DNA from: Acidimicrobiaceae bacterium | GTDB lineage: Bacteria; Actinomycetota; Acidimicrobiia; Acidimicrobiales; RAAP-2 | Assembly: GCA_027451285.1 (NCBI GenBank) | Contig: DAIDJP010000009.1 | Span: forward strand, 1-48,760 | Direction of reading: 5' to 3' | Length of the DNA stretch: 48,760 bases | Shown here: one piece after another, positions 24,616 to 33,938 of the stretch | Position numbering within the stretch: position 1 is the first letter of the stretch | Layout: each line of letters opens with the position of its first letter | The notes under the pieces: generated by a model | The model's input: the letters and a program-made list of their open reading frames with translations, nothing else | What the model was told of the DNA's origin: nothing | Databases searched by the model: none | Translations under genes and position numbers: made by a program

Positions 24616-25595
24616 TAGACCTCCACGTCCAGACGTACATCTTCGCCGATTCGCCGAACCCCCACCACCCGACCGCGTCGCAGCGCGCCGATTGACGGCG
24701 TCGACAGGTCCGACAGGGCGGCGCGCGTGGCCCGCGCACCGGCCACGGCCGGCGCGACGTACCAGGCGAAGCGATTGATCAGCCCGGCCTCGACGAAGGA
24801 GCTCGTGACCGCGGCACCGCCCTCGACGAGCGCCTGGAGAACCCCGCGAGAGCCCAGATCGTCCAAGAGGTTCGCGAGGTCGCCGGTGTACTCCAGGCAG
24901 GGGCGCACCCGCGCCCGCGGGGGTGCCTCGCCCAGCACCACGCGCAGTGGTTCGAGCACGCGGTCGCCGACGCGTGCCGTCAGGCGCGGGTCGTCGACGC
25001 GCACCGTGGCCGCGCCGACGATGATCGCCTGGCTCTGGGCTCGTAGCTCGTGCGCGTCGGCCCGGGCGGCCTCGCCCGTGATCCACTGGCTAGTGCCGTC
25101 GGCCATCGCGGTGACTCCGTCGAGGGTGGCCGCGACCTTGGCCACCACGTAGGGCCGGCCGGTGCGCCGGTGCCAGAGATAGGGCGCCAGCTGCTCCGTG
25201 ACGAGAGATGCGCCGGGTCCGACGGTCACCTCGAGGCCGGCGTCGCGCAGGCGCGCGATGCCGCGGCCGGCGACCTTCTCGTCGGGGTCTTCGATCCCCA
25301 CGACGACGCGGGTCACGCCCGCGGCCAGGATCGCCTCGGTGCACGCGCCGGTGCGCCCGACGTGATCACAGGGTTCCAGGGTGACGACCAGCGTGGCGCC
25401 GCGAGCGCGCTCACCCGCGAGCGCCAGGGCCTCCACCTCGGCGTGCGAGTCCCCGGGAGCCTGCGTCGCCCCTTCGGCGATCACCGTGCCGTCCTCGACG
25501 ACGAGGGCGCCGACCCAGGGGTTGGGCGGCGCCACGAGCCGCGCGCGCGCGGCCACCGCAACGGCGCGGGCCATCAGTTCCTCGTCGCGGGTCAT
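24615..25595 (-). CDS. ribD: Riboflavin biosynthesis deaminase/reductase
   Basis: Deaminates and then reduces the pyrimidine intermediate of riboflavin synthesis. The 326 residues carry the deaminase zinc motifs His51-Ala-Glu53 and Pro75-Cys76...Cys85 in about the first 145 residues. The rest is the DHFR-like reductase ([22 protein letters not shown], then [21 protein letters not shown]). It is a little short in the reductase part (usually about 350-370 in total) but the core motifs are present. Overlaps rpe by four bases (ATGA). No ribE follows. Confidence 0.95.
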   Translation of the reverse strand: MTRDEELMARAVAVAARARLVAPPNPWVGALVVEDGTVIAEGATQAPGDSHAEVEALALAGERARGATLVVTLEPCDHVGRTGACTEAILAAGVTRVVVGIEDPDEKVAGRGIARLRDAGLEVTVGPGASLVTEQLAPYLWHRRTGRPYVVAKVAATLDGVTAMADGTSQWITGEAARADAHELRAQSQAIIVGAATVRVDDPRLTARVGDRVLEPLRVVLGEAPPRARVRPCLEYTGDLANLLDDLGSRGVLQALVEGGAAVTSSFVEAGLINRFAWYVAPAVAGARATRAALSDLSTPSIGALRRGRVVGVRRIGEDVRLDVEV

Positions 25596-26275
25596 CTCCC
25601 CCCCGCGGCGGCGCGCAGCTCACGCGCCGCGCCGAGCGGATCGGGCCGGTTGAAGATCGCCGATCCGGCCACGAGGACGTTGGCTCCCGCCGCCACGGCG
25701 ATCGGCGCCGTGCGCTCATCGATCCCGCCGTCGACCTCGATGTCGAGCGCGAGCGAGCGTTCGGTGACGACGCGGCGCGCGGTGCGCACCTTGTCCATCA
25801 CGTCGGCGATGAAGGACTGCCCGCCAAAGCCGGGAAAGACGGTCATCAGGAGCAACAGATCGATGTCGGCGAGAAAGGGCTCGACGGCTGCGAATTCGGT
25901 GTCGGGGTTGGCCGCGAGTCCCACCCGCAGGCCCAACTCGCGAGCCTGGGCGATCAGGGCCGCGGTGTCGCCCACCTCGACGTGCACGGTGCAGCCGTCG
26001 GCGCCAGCGTCGGCGAAGGCGCCCAGGTAGCGGCCGGGCTCGCTGAGCATCAGGTGACAGTCGAAGAATCGGGTGCTGTAGCGACGCAGGGACGTCACGA
26101 CCGGTGGTCCGATGGAGACGTTGGGCACGAAGTGGCCGTCCATGACGTCCACGTGGAGCCAGTCGGTCTCCTCGTCGATCTCGGCGACCGCGTTCGCCAG
26201 GGAGCCGAAGTCGGCGGCGAGGATCGACGGAGCGATCCTCAATGCACCCACGGGGCCCGCGTCCAGTGCCGTCAC
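25592..26275 (-). CDS. rpe: Ribulose-phosphate 3-epimerase
   Basis: Interconverts ribulose-5-phosphate and xylulose-5-phosphate in the pentose phosphate pathway; ribulose-5-phosphate is also the RibB substrate, which may explain its place beside rib genes. The 227-residue barrel has IAPSILAADFGSL, HVDVMDGHFVPNVSIG with metal-binding His and Asp, MTVFPGFGGQSF, and DGGI near the end. GTG start in a GTGA overlap with fmt. Confidence 0.96.
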   Translation of the reverse strand: MTALDAGPVGALRIAPSILAADFGSLANAVAEIDEETDWLHVDVMDGHFVPNVSIGPPVVTSLRRYSTRFFDCHLMLSEPGRYLGAFADAGADGCTVHVEVGDTAALIAQARELGLRVGLAANPDTEFAAVEPFLADIDLLLLMTVFPGFGGQSFIADVMDKVRTARRVVTERSLALDIEVDGGIDERTAPIAVAAGANVLVAGSAIFNRPDPLGAARELRAAAGGR

Positions 26276-27180
26276 GCGCCCGAGCCTACCGGGCCATCAG
26301 GCGTGATGGGTCCTTCCCAGCGCACGGGTTCGACGAGGCGCGCCCCCGTCCACCAGGCGGTGCTCGTCATCGCGCGCCCCCCGTCGGGTTGGACGCGCTC
26401 GAGCGCGAGGGTCCCGTCGCTAAATCCCAACGCGACCGCGCGAGCCACGCGGACCGCGCCCGGAGAAAGGGCCGAGCCGTCATCGACGTGCGCGCGAAGG
26501 ATGCGCAGTCGTCGCCCCCCGATCGTGACGCGGCTGGCCTCGAGACGTGCCACGCGCGCGGCCTGGGCCACGCTCATCGTGGGCGCGAGGGCGAAGTCAG
26601 TTGCGTCGAGCTTGCGCGCGTAGGTGGCGTCACCGAACTGGGGCCAGGGGTGCGCGAGCAGCGACGCACTCGACAACACCTCGATCAGCAGTTTCGCTCC
26701 CACGTCGGCGAGCTCGAGCGTGAGTTCGCTCAGCGTCTTGTCGTCGACGGGTACGCGAGTCTCGGCGTGGATCGGCCCGGTGTCGAGGCTCGCCTCGAGA
26801 GAGATCACGTCGACACCGGTTTCGGCGTCGCCCGCGAGGATCGCGCGCGCCACCGGCGCGGCGCCGCGCCAGCGTGGCAGCAGAGAGAAGTGCACGTTGA
26901 GCATCGGCACCTCGGCCAGCAGTGCCGCGGGGATGAGGGCTCCATAGGCGACGACGACGCCACGCTCGACGTGCGCGTCGCGAACAGCCATGAGATCGTC
27001 GGTGACGGACAGGCCCAACTCGAGTGCCGCGCGCTTGAGCGGACTGGCGACCAGAGCGCTCCCACGTCCGCGACGTCGGTCGGCTCGCGTCACCACGAGG
27101 GCCACGTCGTGACCCGCGTCTACGAGCGCGCGCAGCGAAGGTACCGCGGCCTCGGGCGTGCCGAGGAAGGCGATACGCAC
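26272..27180 (-). CDS. fmt: Methionyl-tRNA formyltransferase
   Basis: Formylates initiator Met-tRNA. The 302 residues show the catalytic Asn95-x-His97 in NVHFSLLPRWRGAAP and the catalytic Asp133 in LDTGPI, followed by the C-terminal tRNA-binding barrel. The GTG start shares a base with the def stop (TAGTG). The early loop RRRGRGS, usually ending in a lysine-containing motif, is conserved. Confidence 0.95.
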   Translation of the reverse strand: MRIAFLGTPEAAVPSLRALVDAGHDVALVVTRADRRRGRGSALVASPLKRAALELGLSVTDDLMAVRDAHVERGVVVAYGALIPAALLAEVPMLNVHFSLLPRWRGAAPVARAILAGDAETGVDVISLEASLDTGPIHAETRVPVDDKTLSELTLELADVGAKLLIEVLSSASLLAHPWPQFGDATYARKLDATDFALAPTMSVAQAARVARLEASRVTIGGRRLRILRAHVDDGSALSPGAVRVARAVALGFSDGTLALERVQPDGGRAMTSTAWWTGARLVEPVRWEGPITPDGPVGSGA

Positions 27181-27713
27181 TAGTCGCCCAGGAGTTGCGC
27201 GAGCCCGTCGGGGTCGCCGGGGGCCAAGGAGAGCCGCTGGCGTCGCAGCATCTTCTTCGCGTCACGGCGCTGGTCGGGATCGAGGCGTTCGACGAGCAGG
27301 ATTCCGTTGAGGTGGTCCATCTCGTGCTGGAAGATGCGACCCTCGAACTCGTCGGTCTCGACGCTGATCTCGTTGCCGTCGATGTCGTAGCCCACGAGGT
27401 GGATCGCGTTGGGTCGGGTTATCTCCCAGCTGAGTCCGGGCACCGACAGGCAGCCCTCCTCGTAGGTCCACTCGCCGTCGGACTCGACGATGACGGGATT
27501 GATCACGATGACCGGTCCGTCGCCCTTGTCGTAGACGAAGAGCCGCTTTTGGACCCCGATCTGGTTGGCGGCCAGCCCCACGCCCGGCGCCTCGTACATC
27601 GTCTCGATCATGGTCTCGGCGAGCGCCGCGATGCGCCCGTCGATGTTCTCCACCTCGGTCGTGACCTCATTGAGGACGGGGTCACCGTAGACGCGAATGG
27701 GCAATGTCACCAC
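27180..27713 (-). CDS. def: Peptide deformylase
   Basis: Iron/zinc enzyme removing the N-formyl group of new proteins. The 177 residues carry all three motifs: GVGLAANQIG (44-53), EGCLSVPG with metal ligand Cys88, and HEMDHLNG with His130, Glu131 and His134. Start uncertain among GTG 27713, GTG 27710 and TTG 27704; the sequence LPIRVYGDPVL is the conserved beginning. GGAG touches the first two GTG codons, but lies about eight bases before the TTG. It follows priA by 12 bases. Confidence 0.95.
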   Translation of the reverse strand: MVTLPIRVYGDPVLNEVTTEVENIDGRIAALAETMIETMYEAPGVGLAANQIGVQKRLFVYDKGDGPVIVINPVIVESDGEWTYEEGCLSVPGLSWEITRPNAIHLVGYDIDGNEISVETDEFEGRIFQHEMDHLNGILLVERLDPDQRRDAKKMLRRQRLSLAPGDPDGLAQLLGD

Positions 27714-27725
27714 TCCACGCTACCG

Positions 27726-29414
27726 TCAGGCAATCGCAATGCGCACACGCTGGCCGCGCGAGCGCTCCTTGAGGAGTCGGCCCAGGGCGAGCGGATCGGC
27801 CGCGCGCACCACGAACCCCGACGCCGTCTCGCTCACCCGCACGTCGCCCGCCAGATCCTCGACGACCTGCGCGGCGTCCTCGCCACTGACCGTGGCCGTC
27901 GCGGCGAACGGAGCGAGTCCCAGCACGCGAGCGTCGGCCACGTCGGACTCGAGGACGATCGAGAAATCGAGGGTCTCGAAGGCGTCGAGGACGACGTCAT
28001 CACCTCGACGAGTCTGCACGACGACTTCGCCGCGGCGCTCACGGCGCCCTCCCACGAGGCGCCCCGCGCGGCCCACCGCGCTGATCGCCGCGCGTCGCGC
28101 CGACGCGTGCGGCGCCAGCAGGTACTGGTCGAAGTCGACGTAGACCACGAGTGAGCAGCGCCGCACGCGCGAAAACACCGCCTCGGTGCCGACGACGACC
28201 CGCTCGAGGACCTCTGGCGAGGCCGCGCGGGTCACCTCGCTCACCGCTCGTGCGAGCTGGTTGGCGACGTCGCGCGCCAGGGTGGTCACCCCCGAGCGAA
28301 CCCGCTTCAGCTTCGTCGCCCCGCAGGCGCGGCAATAGGGCTCGCGCACCTCGTGCGACTCGGCGCACGCGATGCCTCCCTCGACGTCGCCCTCAGCCTG
28401 GTGACAGATCGCGCAGCGCGCCAGCTCGCCGCAGCGCGCGCAGGCGAGGAGTCGACCGGTGCCCAGGCGCTGAAGGATGACGACGACGGCCACCGCCTCG
28501 GGGCCGGCCAGCGCGTGGTGCGCCGCGGCCAGCGTCGGAGCGGCGAGCGCGCCCTCGTGGGGATCACGCGCGCGTCGGTCGACGACGCTCACCGTGGGCC
28601 ACGCGGCCACGAACTCGGGGTCGGTCACGAGCGGGCCCAGGTCGAGCACCGACGGCGAGGGGGCCAGTGACGTCGCCCACAGCTCGGCGCCGTCACGCCG
28701 ACAGCGCTCGCGCACCACGCTCAACGCGTCCCAGTTGGGGAACATCGGGCTCACGTAGGACTCGTCGTCGGCGTCGATCACCACCGCACCCGAAAGGCGC
28801 GGTGTGGGCGACAAGGCTCCCCCGCGGGCCGCGACGATCACGGGCCAGCTAGCGCGCATCTCGGCCCACTGCTCGGCACCGGCCACGGCGAGTCCGCGTT
28901 GGGCGAGACGACCTTGGAGCCGTCGGGCCCACGCCTCGGTGGGCACCAGTACCAGCAAGGAGCCGGGACGAGCCCAGACCCTGTGATACGCCGCGAGAAC
29001 GACGTCGAGCGGGTCGGTGTTCGGAGCCAGGTGCACCGGCCCCGGCGCCCAGGCGTGTCGCGGCGCGACACTCGGTGCGACGGGCGCCGGCGCGACCGGC
29101 AGAGTCGCCACCACCGCCCCCGGCGTGAGGCTGACGAGCACGCGGGCCAGCGGCGCGCACCAGCGATCGCTCACCCAGCGCGCCAGGTCGACCAGCTTGC
29201 TCGGGGGACCGTAGCCGAGGGATTTGGTAATTGGCACCATGCCCTCGATCGCCTCAGCGTCACCAAGTACCCAGCCGCGCACCGAACGTCCCTGGAGGCT
29301 GACGCGCACGCGGTCACCGGCACGCACGTGCTCGGTGGCCGCGGTCGTGACGTAGGTGAAGGGTCGATCCAGTGCCGCGAGTTCGGTGAGGACCGACACC
29401 GCGCGTGGCGACAC
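27726..29414 (-). CDS. priA: PriA-like primosomal protein N', helicase motifs lost
   Basis: Replication-restart family protein of 562 residues. The N-terminal DNA-binding domain (about 1-110) and the zinc region CARCGELARCAICH...CAESHEVREPYCRACG (seven cysteines visible) are kept. The helicase motifs are not: there is no GxGKT Walker A, and the DEEH box is replaced by VVIDADDESYVSP. This is the known actinobacterial form, annotated as probable replication restart protein without ATPase activity, as in Mycobacterium. It therefore probably works as a DNA- and protein-binding scaffold. GTG start shares a base with the metK stop (TAGTG). Confidence 0.87.
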   Translation of the reverse strand: MSPRAVSVLTELAALDRPFTYVTTAATEHVRAGDRVRVSLQGRSVRGWVLGDAEAIEGMVPITKSLGYGPPSKLVDLARWVSDRWCAPLARVLVSLTPGAVVATLPVAPAPVAPSVAPRHAWAPGPVHLAPNTDPLDVVLAAYHRVWARPGSLLVLVPTEAWARRLQGRLAQRGLAVAGAEQWAEMRASWPVIVAARGGALSPTPRLSGAVVIDADDESYVSPMFPNWDALSVVRERCRRDGAELWATSLAPSPSVLDLGPLVTDPEFVAAWPTVSVVDRRARDPHEGALAAPTLAAAHHALAGPEAVAVVVILQRLGTGRLLACARCGELARCAICHQAEGDVEGGIACAESHEVREPYCRACGATKLKRVRSGVTTLARDVANQLARAVSEVTRAASPEVLERVVVGTEAVFSRVRRCSLVVYVDFDQYLLAPHASARRAAISAVGRAGRLVGGRRERRGEVVVQTRRGDDVVLDAFETLDFSIVLESDVADARVLGLAPFAATATVSGEDAAQVVEDLAGDVRVSETASGFVVRAADPLALGRLLKERSRGQRVRIAIA

Positions 29415-30610
29415 TAGGGCAGCGAGAGTTCCCGGCGCAGATCGTCCAGGCGCGGCGTCTGCTCCCACGTGAATCCCTGGTCGGTGCGGCCGAAGTGCCC
29501 GTAGGCGGCGGTGCGCGCGTAGACGGGTCGGCGCAGGTCGAGGTCGCGGATGATCGCGGCCGGACGCAGGTCGAAGATCGCGTCGACGGCCTTGGCGATC
29601 TTCGCGCGGTCCACGCGCTCGGTGCCGAAGGTCTCCACCAGCACCGACACCGGACGCGCCACGCCGATCGCGTAGGCGACCTGGACTTCGCAGCGCCGCG
29701 CCGCGCCCGAGGCGACGACGTGCTTGGCGACCCAGCGCGCGGCGTAGGCCGCCGAGCGGTCGACCTTGGAGGGGTCCTTGCCCGAGAACGCCCCGCCGCC
29801 GTGTCGCGACATCCCCCCGTAGGTGTCGACGATGATCTTGCGCCCGGTCAGTCCGGCGTCGGCGTGCGGCCCGCCCAGGACGAACTTGCCCGAAGGGTTC
29901 ACGTAGACGTTCATCGAGGACGTGTCGAGGATCTCGGGCAGCATGGGCCGAATCACGTGCTCGAGGACGTCGGCCTTGATCTGGGGCTGGGCGTAGCCGT
30001 CCTCGTGCTGGGTCGAGACGAGCACCGTGTCTACGGCGACCGGTCGGCCCGCCTCGTAGGCGATGGTCACCTGGGTCTTGCCGTCAGGGCGCAGGTAGGG
30101 CACCTCGCCGGAGCGGCGCACTTGGGACAGGCGCATGCTGAGCCGGTGCGCCAGCCAGATCGGCAACGGCATGTAGTCGTCGTTGTCGTCGCACGCGTAG
30201 CCGAACATCATCCCCTGGTCGCCGGCGCCGAGTGCGTTGAGCGCGTCTTCGCCACCGGTCCCGTTGCGCAGTTCGAAGGCCTCGTCGACGCCACCGGCGA
30301 TGTCGGGGCTCTGCTGGTCGAGCGAGACGAGTACCGCGCAGTTGCGCCCGTCGAAACCCTTGGCGCCGTCGTCGTAGCCGATGTCGAGGATCGTGCGACG
30401 CGCGATCGACGTGATGTCCACGCTGGCCGAGGTCGTGATCTCCCCGGCCACCACGCACAGACCGGTGGTCAGGAGCGTCTCGCACGCGACGCGCGCGTAG
30501 GGGTCCTGGGCGAGGATCGCGTCGAGGACGCTGTCCGAGACCTGGTCCGCGATCTTGTCCGGGTGTCCTTCGGTCACCGACTCCGAGGTGAAGAGGGTCC
30601 GGTCGCTCAT
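29414..30610 (-). CDS. metK: S-adenosylmethionine synthetase
   Basis: Makes SAM from methionine and ATP. The 398 residues start [20 protein letters not shown], with the ATP-binding [16 protein letters not shown] and [19 protein letters not shown] are the two family signatures. Tetrameric, cytoplasmic. ATG overlaps the coaBC stop as ATGA. Its place after coaBC matches Mycobacterium. Confidence 0.97.
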   Translation of the reverse strand: MSDRTLFTSESVTEGHPDKIADQVSDSVLDAILAQDPYARVACETLLTTGLCVVAGEITTSASVDITSIARRTILDIGYDDGAKGFDGRNCAVLVSLDQQSPDIAGGVDEAFELRNGTGGEDALNALGAGDQGMMFGYACDDNDDYMPLPIWLAHRLSMRLSQVRRSGEVPYLRPDGKTQVTIAYEAGRPVAVDTVLVSTQHEDGYAQPQIKADVLEHVIRPMLPEILDTSSMNVYVNPSGKFVLGGPHADAGLTGRKIIVDTYGGMSRHGGGAFSGKDPSKVDRSAAYAARWVAKHVVASGAARRCEVQVAYAIGVARPVSVLVETFGTERVDRAKIAKAVDAIFDLRPAAIIRDLDLRRPVYARTAAYGHFGRTDQGFTWEQTPRLDDLRRELSLP

Positions 30611-31839
30611 GGGGCTCCTTGGGCTAACGATGAAGCCACCCTAGCCAAGATCTCGTGAGAAACCGCTTCTTTCGAGCGCCGCGAGATGACGCTCTCGCTG
30701 CCGTCGGCTCCTAGGAGAACGACCTCGTTCGTCGCGTGTTCGAATCCGGCGCCTGGGGCGCTGACGTCGTTGACGACCAGGAGGTCGACCCCCTTGGCGG
30801 CGAGCTTGGCGCGGGCGTGATCCATCACGTCGGTGGACTCGGCGGCGAAGCCGACGATGACCTGGCCCGGGTGACGTCGCGCGACGAGCTCGCGCACGAT
30901 GTCGCGGGTGGGCTCGAGCACGAGCTCGAGGGGCGCGTCATGCTTCTTGATCTTCTGCGGTGCAGGCGCGAGCGTGTAGTCCGAGACCGCCGCCGCCATG
31001 ATCACGGCGTCAGCGTCGGCGCTGGCCGCGAGGGTGGCCTCGAACATCTCGGCCGCGCTCTCGACGTAGGTGACCTCCACCCCGCGCACGACGTCGAGGG
31101 CGAGGTCGCGATGGGCGGCGCTGACGAGGCTGACGCGCGCTCCGAGGCGATAGGCCACTTCGGCCAGGGCGTAGCCCTGGCGGCCCGAGGAGCGATTGCT
31201 CACCACGCGCACCGGATCGATCGCCTCGCGCGTGCCCCCCGCGGTGATGACGACGTGGCGCCCGCTGAGGATCCCCCGATAGCCCGCCACGATCCTGGTC
31301 GCCATCTCAACGATGGCCTCGGGCTCGGCGAGTCGTCCGGCGCCCTCGTCGCCGCCGGCCAGGCGCCCCACGGCCGGCTCGAGCACGAGCACGCCACGAC
31401 GGCGCAGGGTGGCCAGGTTCTCCTGGACCGAGGGCTGCTCCCACATCTCGGTGTGCATCGCCGGGCAGAGCAGGATCGGGGCGCGACTCGCGAGCAGCGT
31501 CGCGCTCAGCAGGTCGTCGGCGAGCCCCATCGCCAGGCGTGCGATGAGATGGGCCGTCGCCGGGGCCACCACGATCAGGTCGGCGTGTTGTCCGAGGTGC
31601 GTGTGGGGAATCGGCGTCGTCGCGTCACCGTAGAGGCGCACGCGCGCTGGCTCACTCGCCAGGGCGCTGAAGGTCACCTCGCCGACGAAGCGGGTGGCGT
31701 CGGGGGTGAGAACGGGCACGACGTGATATCCCGCGTCCATCAGACGGCGCAGTACCTCGACGGCCTTGTAGGCGGCGATGCCGCCGGCCACCCCTAGGAC
31801 AATGCGTGGACTCGACGAACTAGGCGTCGCGGAGGGCAT
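30607..31839 (-). CDS. coaBC: Bifunctional phosphopantothenoylcysteine decarboxylase / phosphopantothenate-cysteine ligase
   Basis: Two steps of coenzyme A synthesis. The N-terminal flavodoxin-like CoaC half (about 1-190) has [18 protein letters not shown], the [20 protein letters not shown] segment and the PAMHTEMW motif with the conserved Met; the C-terminal CoaB half has [32 protein letters not shown] and LLVVNDVS. 410 residues. The ATG lies 20 bases inside the end of rpoZ; no usual start codon occurs between the rpoZ stop and the conserved core, so this overlap is needed. Confidence 0.95.
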   Translation of the reverse strand: MPSATPSSSSPRIVLGVAGGIAAYKAVEVLRRLMDAGYHVVPVLTPDATRFVGEVTFSALASEPARVRLYGDATTPIPHTHLGQHADLIVVAPATAHLIARLAMGLADDLLSATLLASRAPILLCPAMHTEMWEQPSVQENLATLRRRGVLVLEPAVGRLAGGDEGAGRLAEPEAIVEMATRIVAGYRGILSGRHVVITAGGTREAIDPVRVVSNRSSGRQGYALAEVAYRLGARVSLVSAAHRDLALDVVRGVEVTYVESAAEMFEATLAASADADAVIMAAAVSDYTLAPAPQKIKKHDAPLELVLEPTRDIVRELVARRHPGQVIVGFAAESTDVMDHARAKLAAKGVDLLVVNDVSAPGAGFEHATNEVVLLGADGSESVISRRSKEAVSHEILARVASSLAQGAP

Positions 31840-32173
31840 CGGTGAAGGCGTCCAGGTCGTTCGCGGCGTCCTGGCGGGCCTGCTCCTGAGCGTCCTTCGC
31901 GAGCTTCTCCGCCTCGAGCTCCTCGGGAGTCGGGCGGTGGAACTCGAGCTTGCCTTCGTAGAGCTCCTCGAGGGCGAGCGAGAGCGACTTATTCGACAGC
32001 GACGTGACCTGCGGCGGGATCAGGGCGCCGTGGCCGACGCCGAGGCCGTTGTAGTACTCGTTGATCTCGCGGGCGCGGATCGCCGAGACGGCGACCAGGG
32101 TGAACTTGGAGTCGCCGACCTTGGCCAGGAGGTCTTCGATGGGCGGGTCAACCAGTGTCGGGCGTTCGGCCAT
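31820..32173 (-). CDS. rpoZ: DNA-directed RNA polymerase omega subunit
   Basis: Small assembly subunit of RNA polymerase. The 117 residues contain PPIEDLLAKVGDSKFTLVAVSAIRAREINEY, the beta'-binding helix pattern, and NKSLSLALEELYEGKL. The tail after about residue 80 is an acidic helix rich in Glu, Ala and Gln, not conserved in the family. It lies three bases after gmk. Confidence 0.95.
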   Translation of the reverse strand: MAERPTLVDPPIEDLLAKVGDSKFTLVAVSAIRAREINEYYNGLGVGHGALIPPQVTSLSNKSLSLALEELYEGKLEFHRPTPEELEAEKLAKDAQEQARQDAANDLDAFTDALRDA

Positions 32174-32176
32174 GGG

Positions 32177-32758
32177 TCAGTCCTTTGTCGAGGGGTCCCG
32201 TCGCTTCGAACGGAGTTCCTCCAGTATAGAGAGGATTTCGTTCGTCGCCCGCTCCACGTCGTCGTTGACAACCACGTAGGAGGCCAATCCGTGGCCCTTG
32301 GCCAGCTCCTCGGGCGTGCTCGCCAGACGCCGGCGCACGTGGTCGTCACCGTCGCCGCGACGCCGCAGGCGCCCTTCGAGATCGTCCATGGACGGCGGCA
32401 GGATCAGGAACACTACGGCGTCGGGGTGCTCGCGGCGCACCTGCTCGGCGCCTTGGACCTCGATCTCGAGCAGGACGTCGGTACCCGGCTCGGGTGCCGG
32501 ACGCGGGGTGCCGTAGAGGTTGCCCTGGAACTGGGCCCACTCGAGGAAGAGGCCGTCGTCGATGGCCGCCTCGAAGGCCTCACGATCCACGAAGACGTAC
32601 TCGTGACCGCGTTCAGTCGCCCGCTGGGGCCGCGTCGTCCAGGACCGGCTGAGTGCCAGGCGTTCGTCCTCCTCGACCAGGCGAGAGGCGATCGTCCCCT
32701 TCCCGACTCCGCCGGGTCCGATCAGGACCACGACGAGCGGCGACGCGTCAGCGCACAA
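32177..32758 (-). CDS. gmk: Guanylate kinase
   Basis: Phosphorylates GMP to GDP. The 193 residues have P-loop GPGGVGKG (14-21; usually GPSGVGKG, so Ser is replaced by Gly), the GMP-binding SRSWTTRPQRATERGHEYVFV, and the lid region. Start is TTG at 32758, overlapping mIHF by 11 bases; the only later option is a GTG next to the P-loop, which would be too short. The mIHF-gmk-rpoZ order is the standard actinobacterial one. Confidence 0.94.
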   Translation of the reverse strand: MCADASPLVVVLIGPGGVGKGTIASRLVEEDERLALSRSWTTRPQRATERGHEYVFVDREAFEAAIDDGLFLEWAQFQGNLYGTPRPAPEPGTDVLLEIEVQGAEQVRREHPDAVVFLILPPSMDDLEGRLRRRGDGDDHVRRRLASTPEELAKGHGLASYVVVNDDVERATNEILSILEELRSKRRDPSTKD

Positions 32759-33068
32759 GGGCGCGGAACAACTCGGCGCGTTGTTTGGGTCCGAGTCCCC
32801 TGATGCGACGAGTCTTGGCGATGGCGGCCTTGGCCATGATGCGCTCGGCCTTGACCTCGCCGATCGCCGGCAGGGCGCTGATGAGGTCGTAGGCGCGCAT
32901 CTGCGCCACGCACTCTTCCTTCTCGGCGAGCTCGAAGATCTCCTCGAGCGACATCTTGCCGGACTTCACCAGGCGCTTGACCTCGGCTCGACGGCGACGG
33001 TTCGCCACCGCGAGACGCGAGGCCTGCACCCGCTGTTCCTGCGTCAGTGAGGGCGGGGTGGGGGTCAC
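32748..33068 (-). CDS. mihF: Actinobacterial integration host factor (mIHF)
   Basis: Nucleoid-associated DNA-bending protein of the actinobacterial type, unrelated to HU/IHF of E. coli. About 106 residues: a basic N-terminal helix (QASRLAVANRRRRAEVKRL), then LEEIFELAEKEECVAQMRAYDLISALPAIGEVKAERIM with an S13-like helix-two-turn-helix, ending RRIRGLGPKQRAELF. The GTG at 33068 is chosen because TATTCT ends exactly six bases upstream, suggesting a leaderless start; GTG 33074 would add two residues but would directly abut the -10 box. Confidence 0.9.
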   Translation of the reverse strand: MTPTPPSLTQEQRVQASRLAVANRRRRAEVKRLVKSGKMSLEEIFELAEKEECVAQMRAYDLISALPAIGEVKAERIMAKAAIAKTRRIRGLGPKQRAELFRALVR

Positions 33069-33074
33069 GCCCAC

Positions 33075-33080
33075 AGAATA
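33075..33080 (-). promoter_or_regulatory. -10 box of an internal mIHF promoter
   Basis: TATTCT on the minus strand, six bases before the GTG at 33068, with no Shine-Dalgarno sequence between. It lies in the 33-base gap between pyrF and mIHF, the widest gap in the 20-gene run, so mIHF-gmk-rpoZ and the genes after can be expressed independently of pyrimidine control. No convincing -35. Confidence 0.5.
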
Positions 33081-33101
33081 CCCCTTGGGCCTGACACCCG
33101 T

Positions 33102-33938
33102 TTAGAGCAGGGCGGATGCCGCCGCATCGCGCCATCGCGCGGCCGTGGCGGCCAACGCCGCGCGATCCGGGCCCGCGGCGAGCACACCCCGGCTCACGCT
33201 GGCCAGAACGCTCGCGCGTGCGCACCCCGCGGTGGCGCGTGCGACGTCCTCGGGACCCGCCCCCTGCGCGCCGAGTCCTGGAACCAGCACCGGACCGCCG
33301 AGTTCGCCCAGCGGGAACGCCGGCGCGGCGCGCGTCGCGCCGATCACCACGCCCAGGGCGCCGCGCCCGTCCCGGCGCGCGTTGAGAGCGGCCACGCCCG
33401 CGAGGATGTCCGTCTCGACTCGTTCCCCCGAGTCGCTGCGCGCGCCCTGGATCGCCCGGCCCTCGGCGTTGGAGGTGGCCGCGAGGACGAAGAGGCCCCG
33501 CGCCGTGCGCCGGGCGGTCTCGACAAAGGGGGCCAGGGCGCCCAGGCCCACGTACGGACTCACGGTCAGAGCGTCCACGCACAGGGGCGAGGCGTCCTCG
33601 AGCCAGGCCGCGGCGTAGCCCTCGTTGGACGAGGCGATGTCGCCGCGCTTGGCGTCAGCGATGACGATGAGGCCAGCCGCGCGCGCCTCGGCGATCACGC
33701 GTTCGAGCACCGCGTAGCCCGCGGCGGCGAAGCGCTCGAAGAAGGCCACCTGGGGCTTGACCGCGCACGCCGTGCCGGCGACGGCCTCGACGACGCGCAG
33801 GCTCGCGTACTCGAGGTCGCCGACCGAGTCGGTGCGCCCCCAGGAGTTCAGGACCGCGCCGCTGGGATCGATGCCCACGCACAACGGCCCCGTGGCGTCG
33901 ATCTGGCTCGACAGCCGTTCGCCGAACGTCTCAGCCAT
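33102..33938 (-). CDS. pyrF: Orotidine 5'-phosphate decarboxylase, type 2
   Basis: Decarboxylates OMP to UMP. The 278-residue length and motif DAKRGDI (Asp95, Lys97, Asp100) mark the type 2 family, which is usual in mycobacteria. CVGIDPSGAVLNSWG is the conserved N-terminal Asp segment and LVPGLGAQG the phosphate loop. Its ATG lies eight bases inside the end of pyrD. Confidence 0.95.
   Translation of the reverse strand: MAETFGERLSSQIDATGPLCVGIDPSGAVLNSWGRTDSVGDLEYASLRVVEAVAGTACAVKPQVAFFERFAAAGYAVLERVIAEARAAGLIVIADAKRGDIASSNEGYAAAWLEDASPLCVDALTVSPYVGLGALAPFVETARRTARGLFVLAATSNAEGRAIQGARSDSGERVETDILAGVAALNARRDGRGALGVVIGATRAAPAFPLGELGGPVLVPGLGAQGAGPEDVARATAGCARASVLASVSRGVLAAGPDRAALAATAARWRDAAASALL

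Noticed and set aside
30736..31797. 353-codon plus-strand frame opposite coaBC, and similar long frames opposite metK, carA and pyrC
   Set aside because: All mirror strongly conserved minus-strand enzymes and have no family features of their own.
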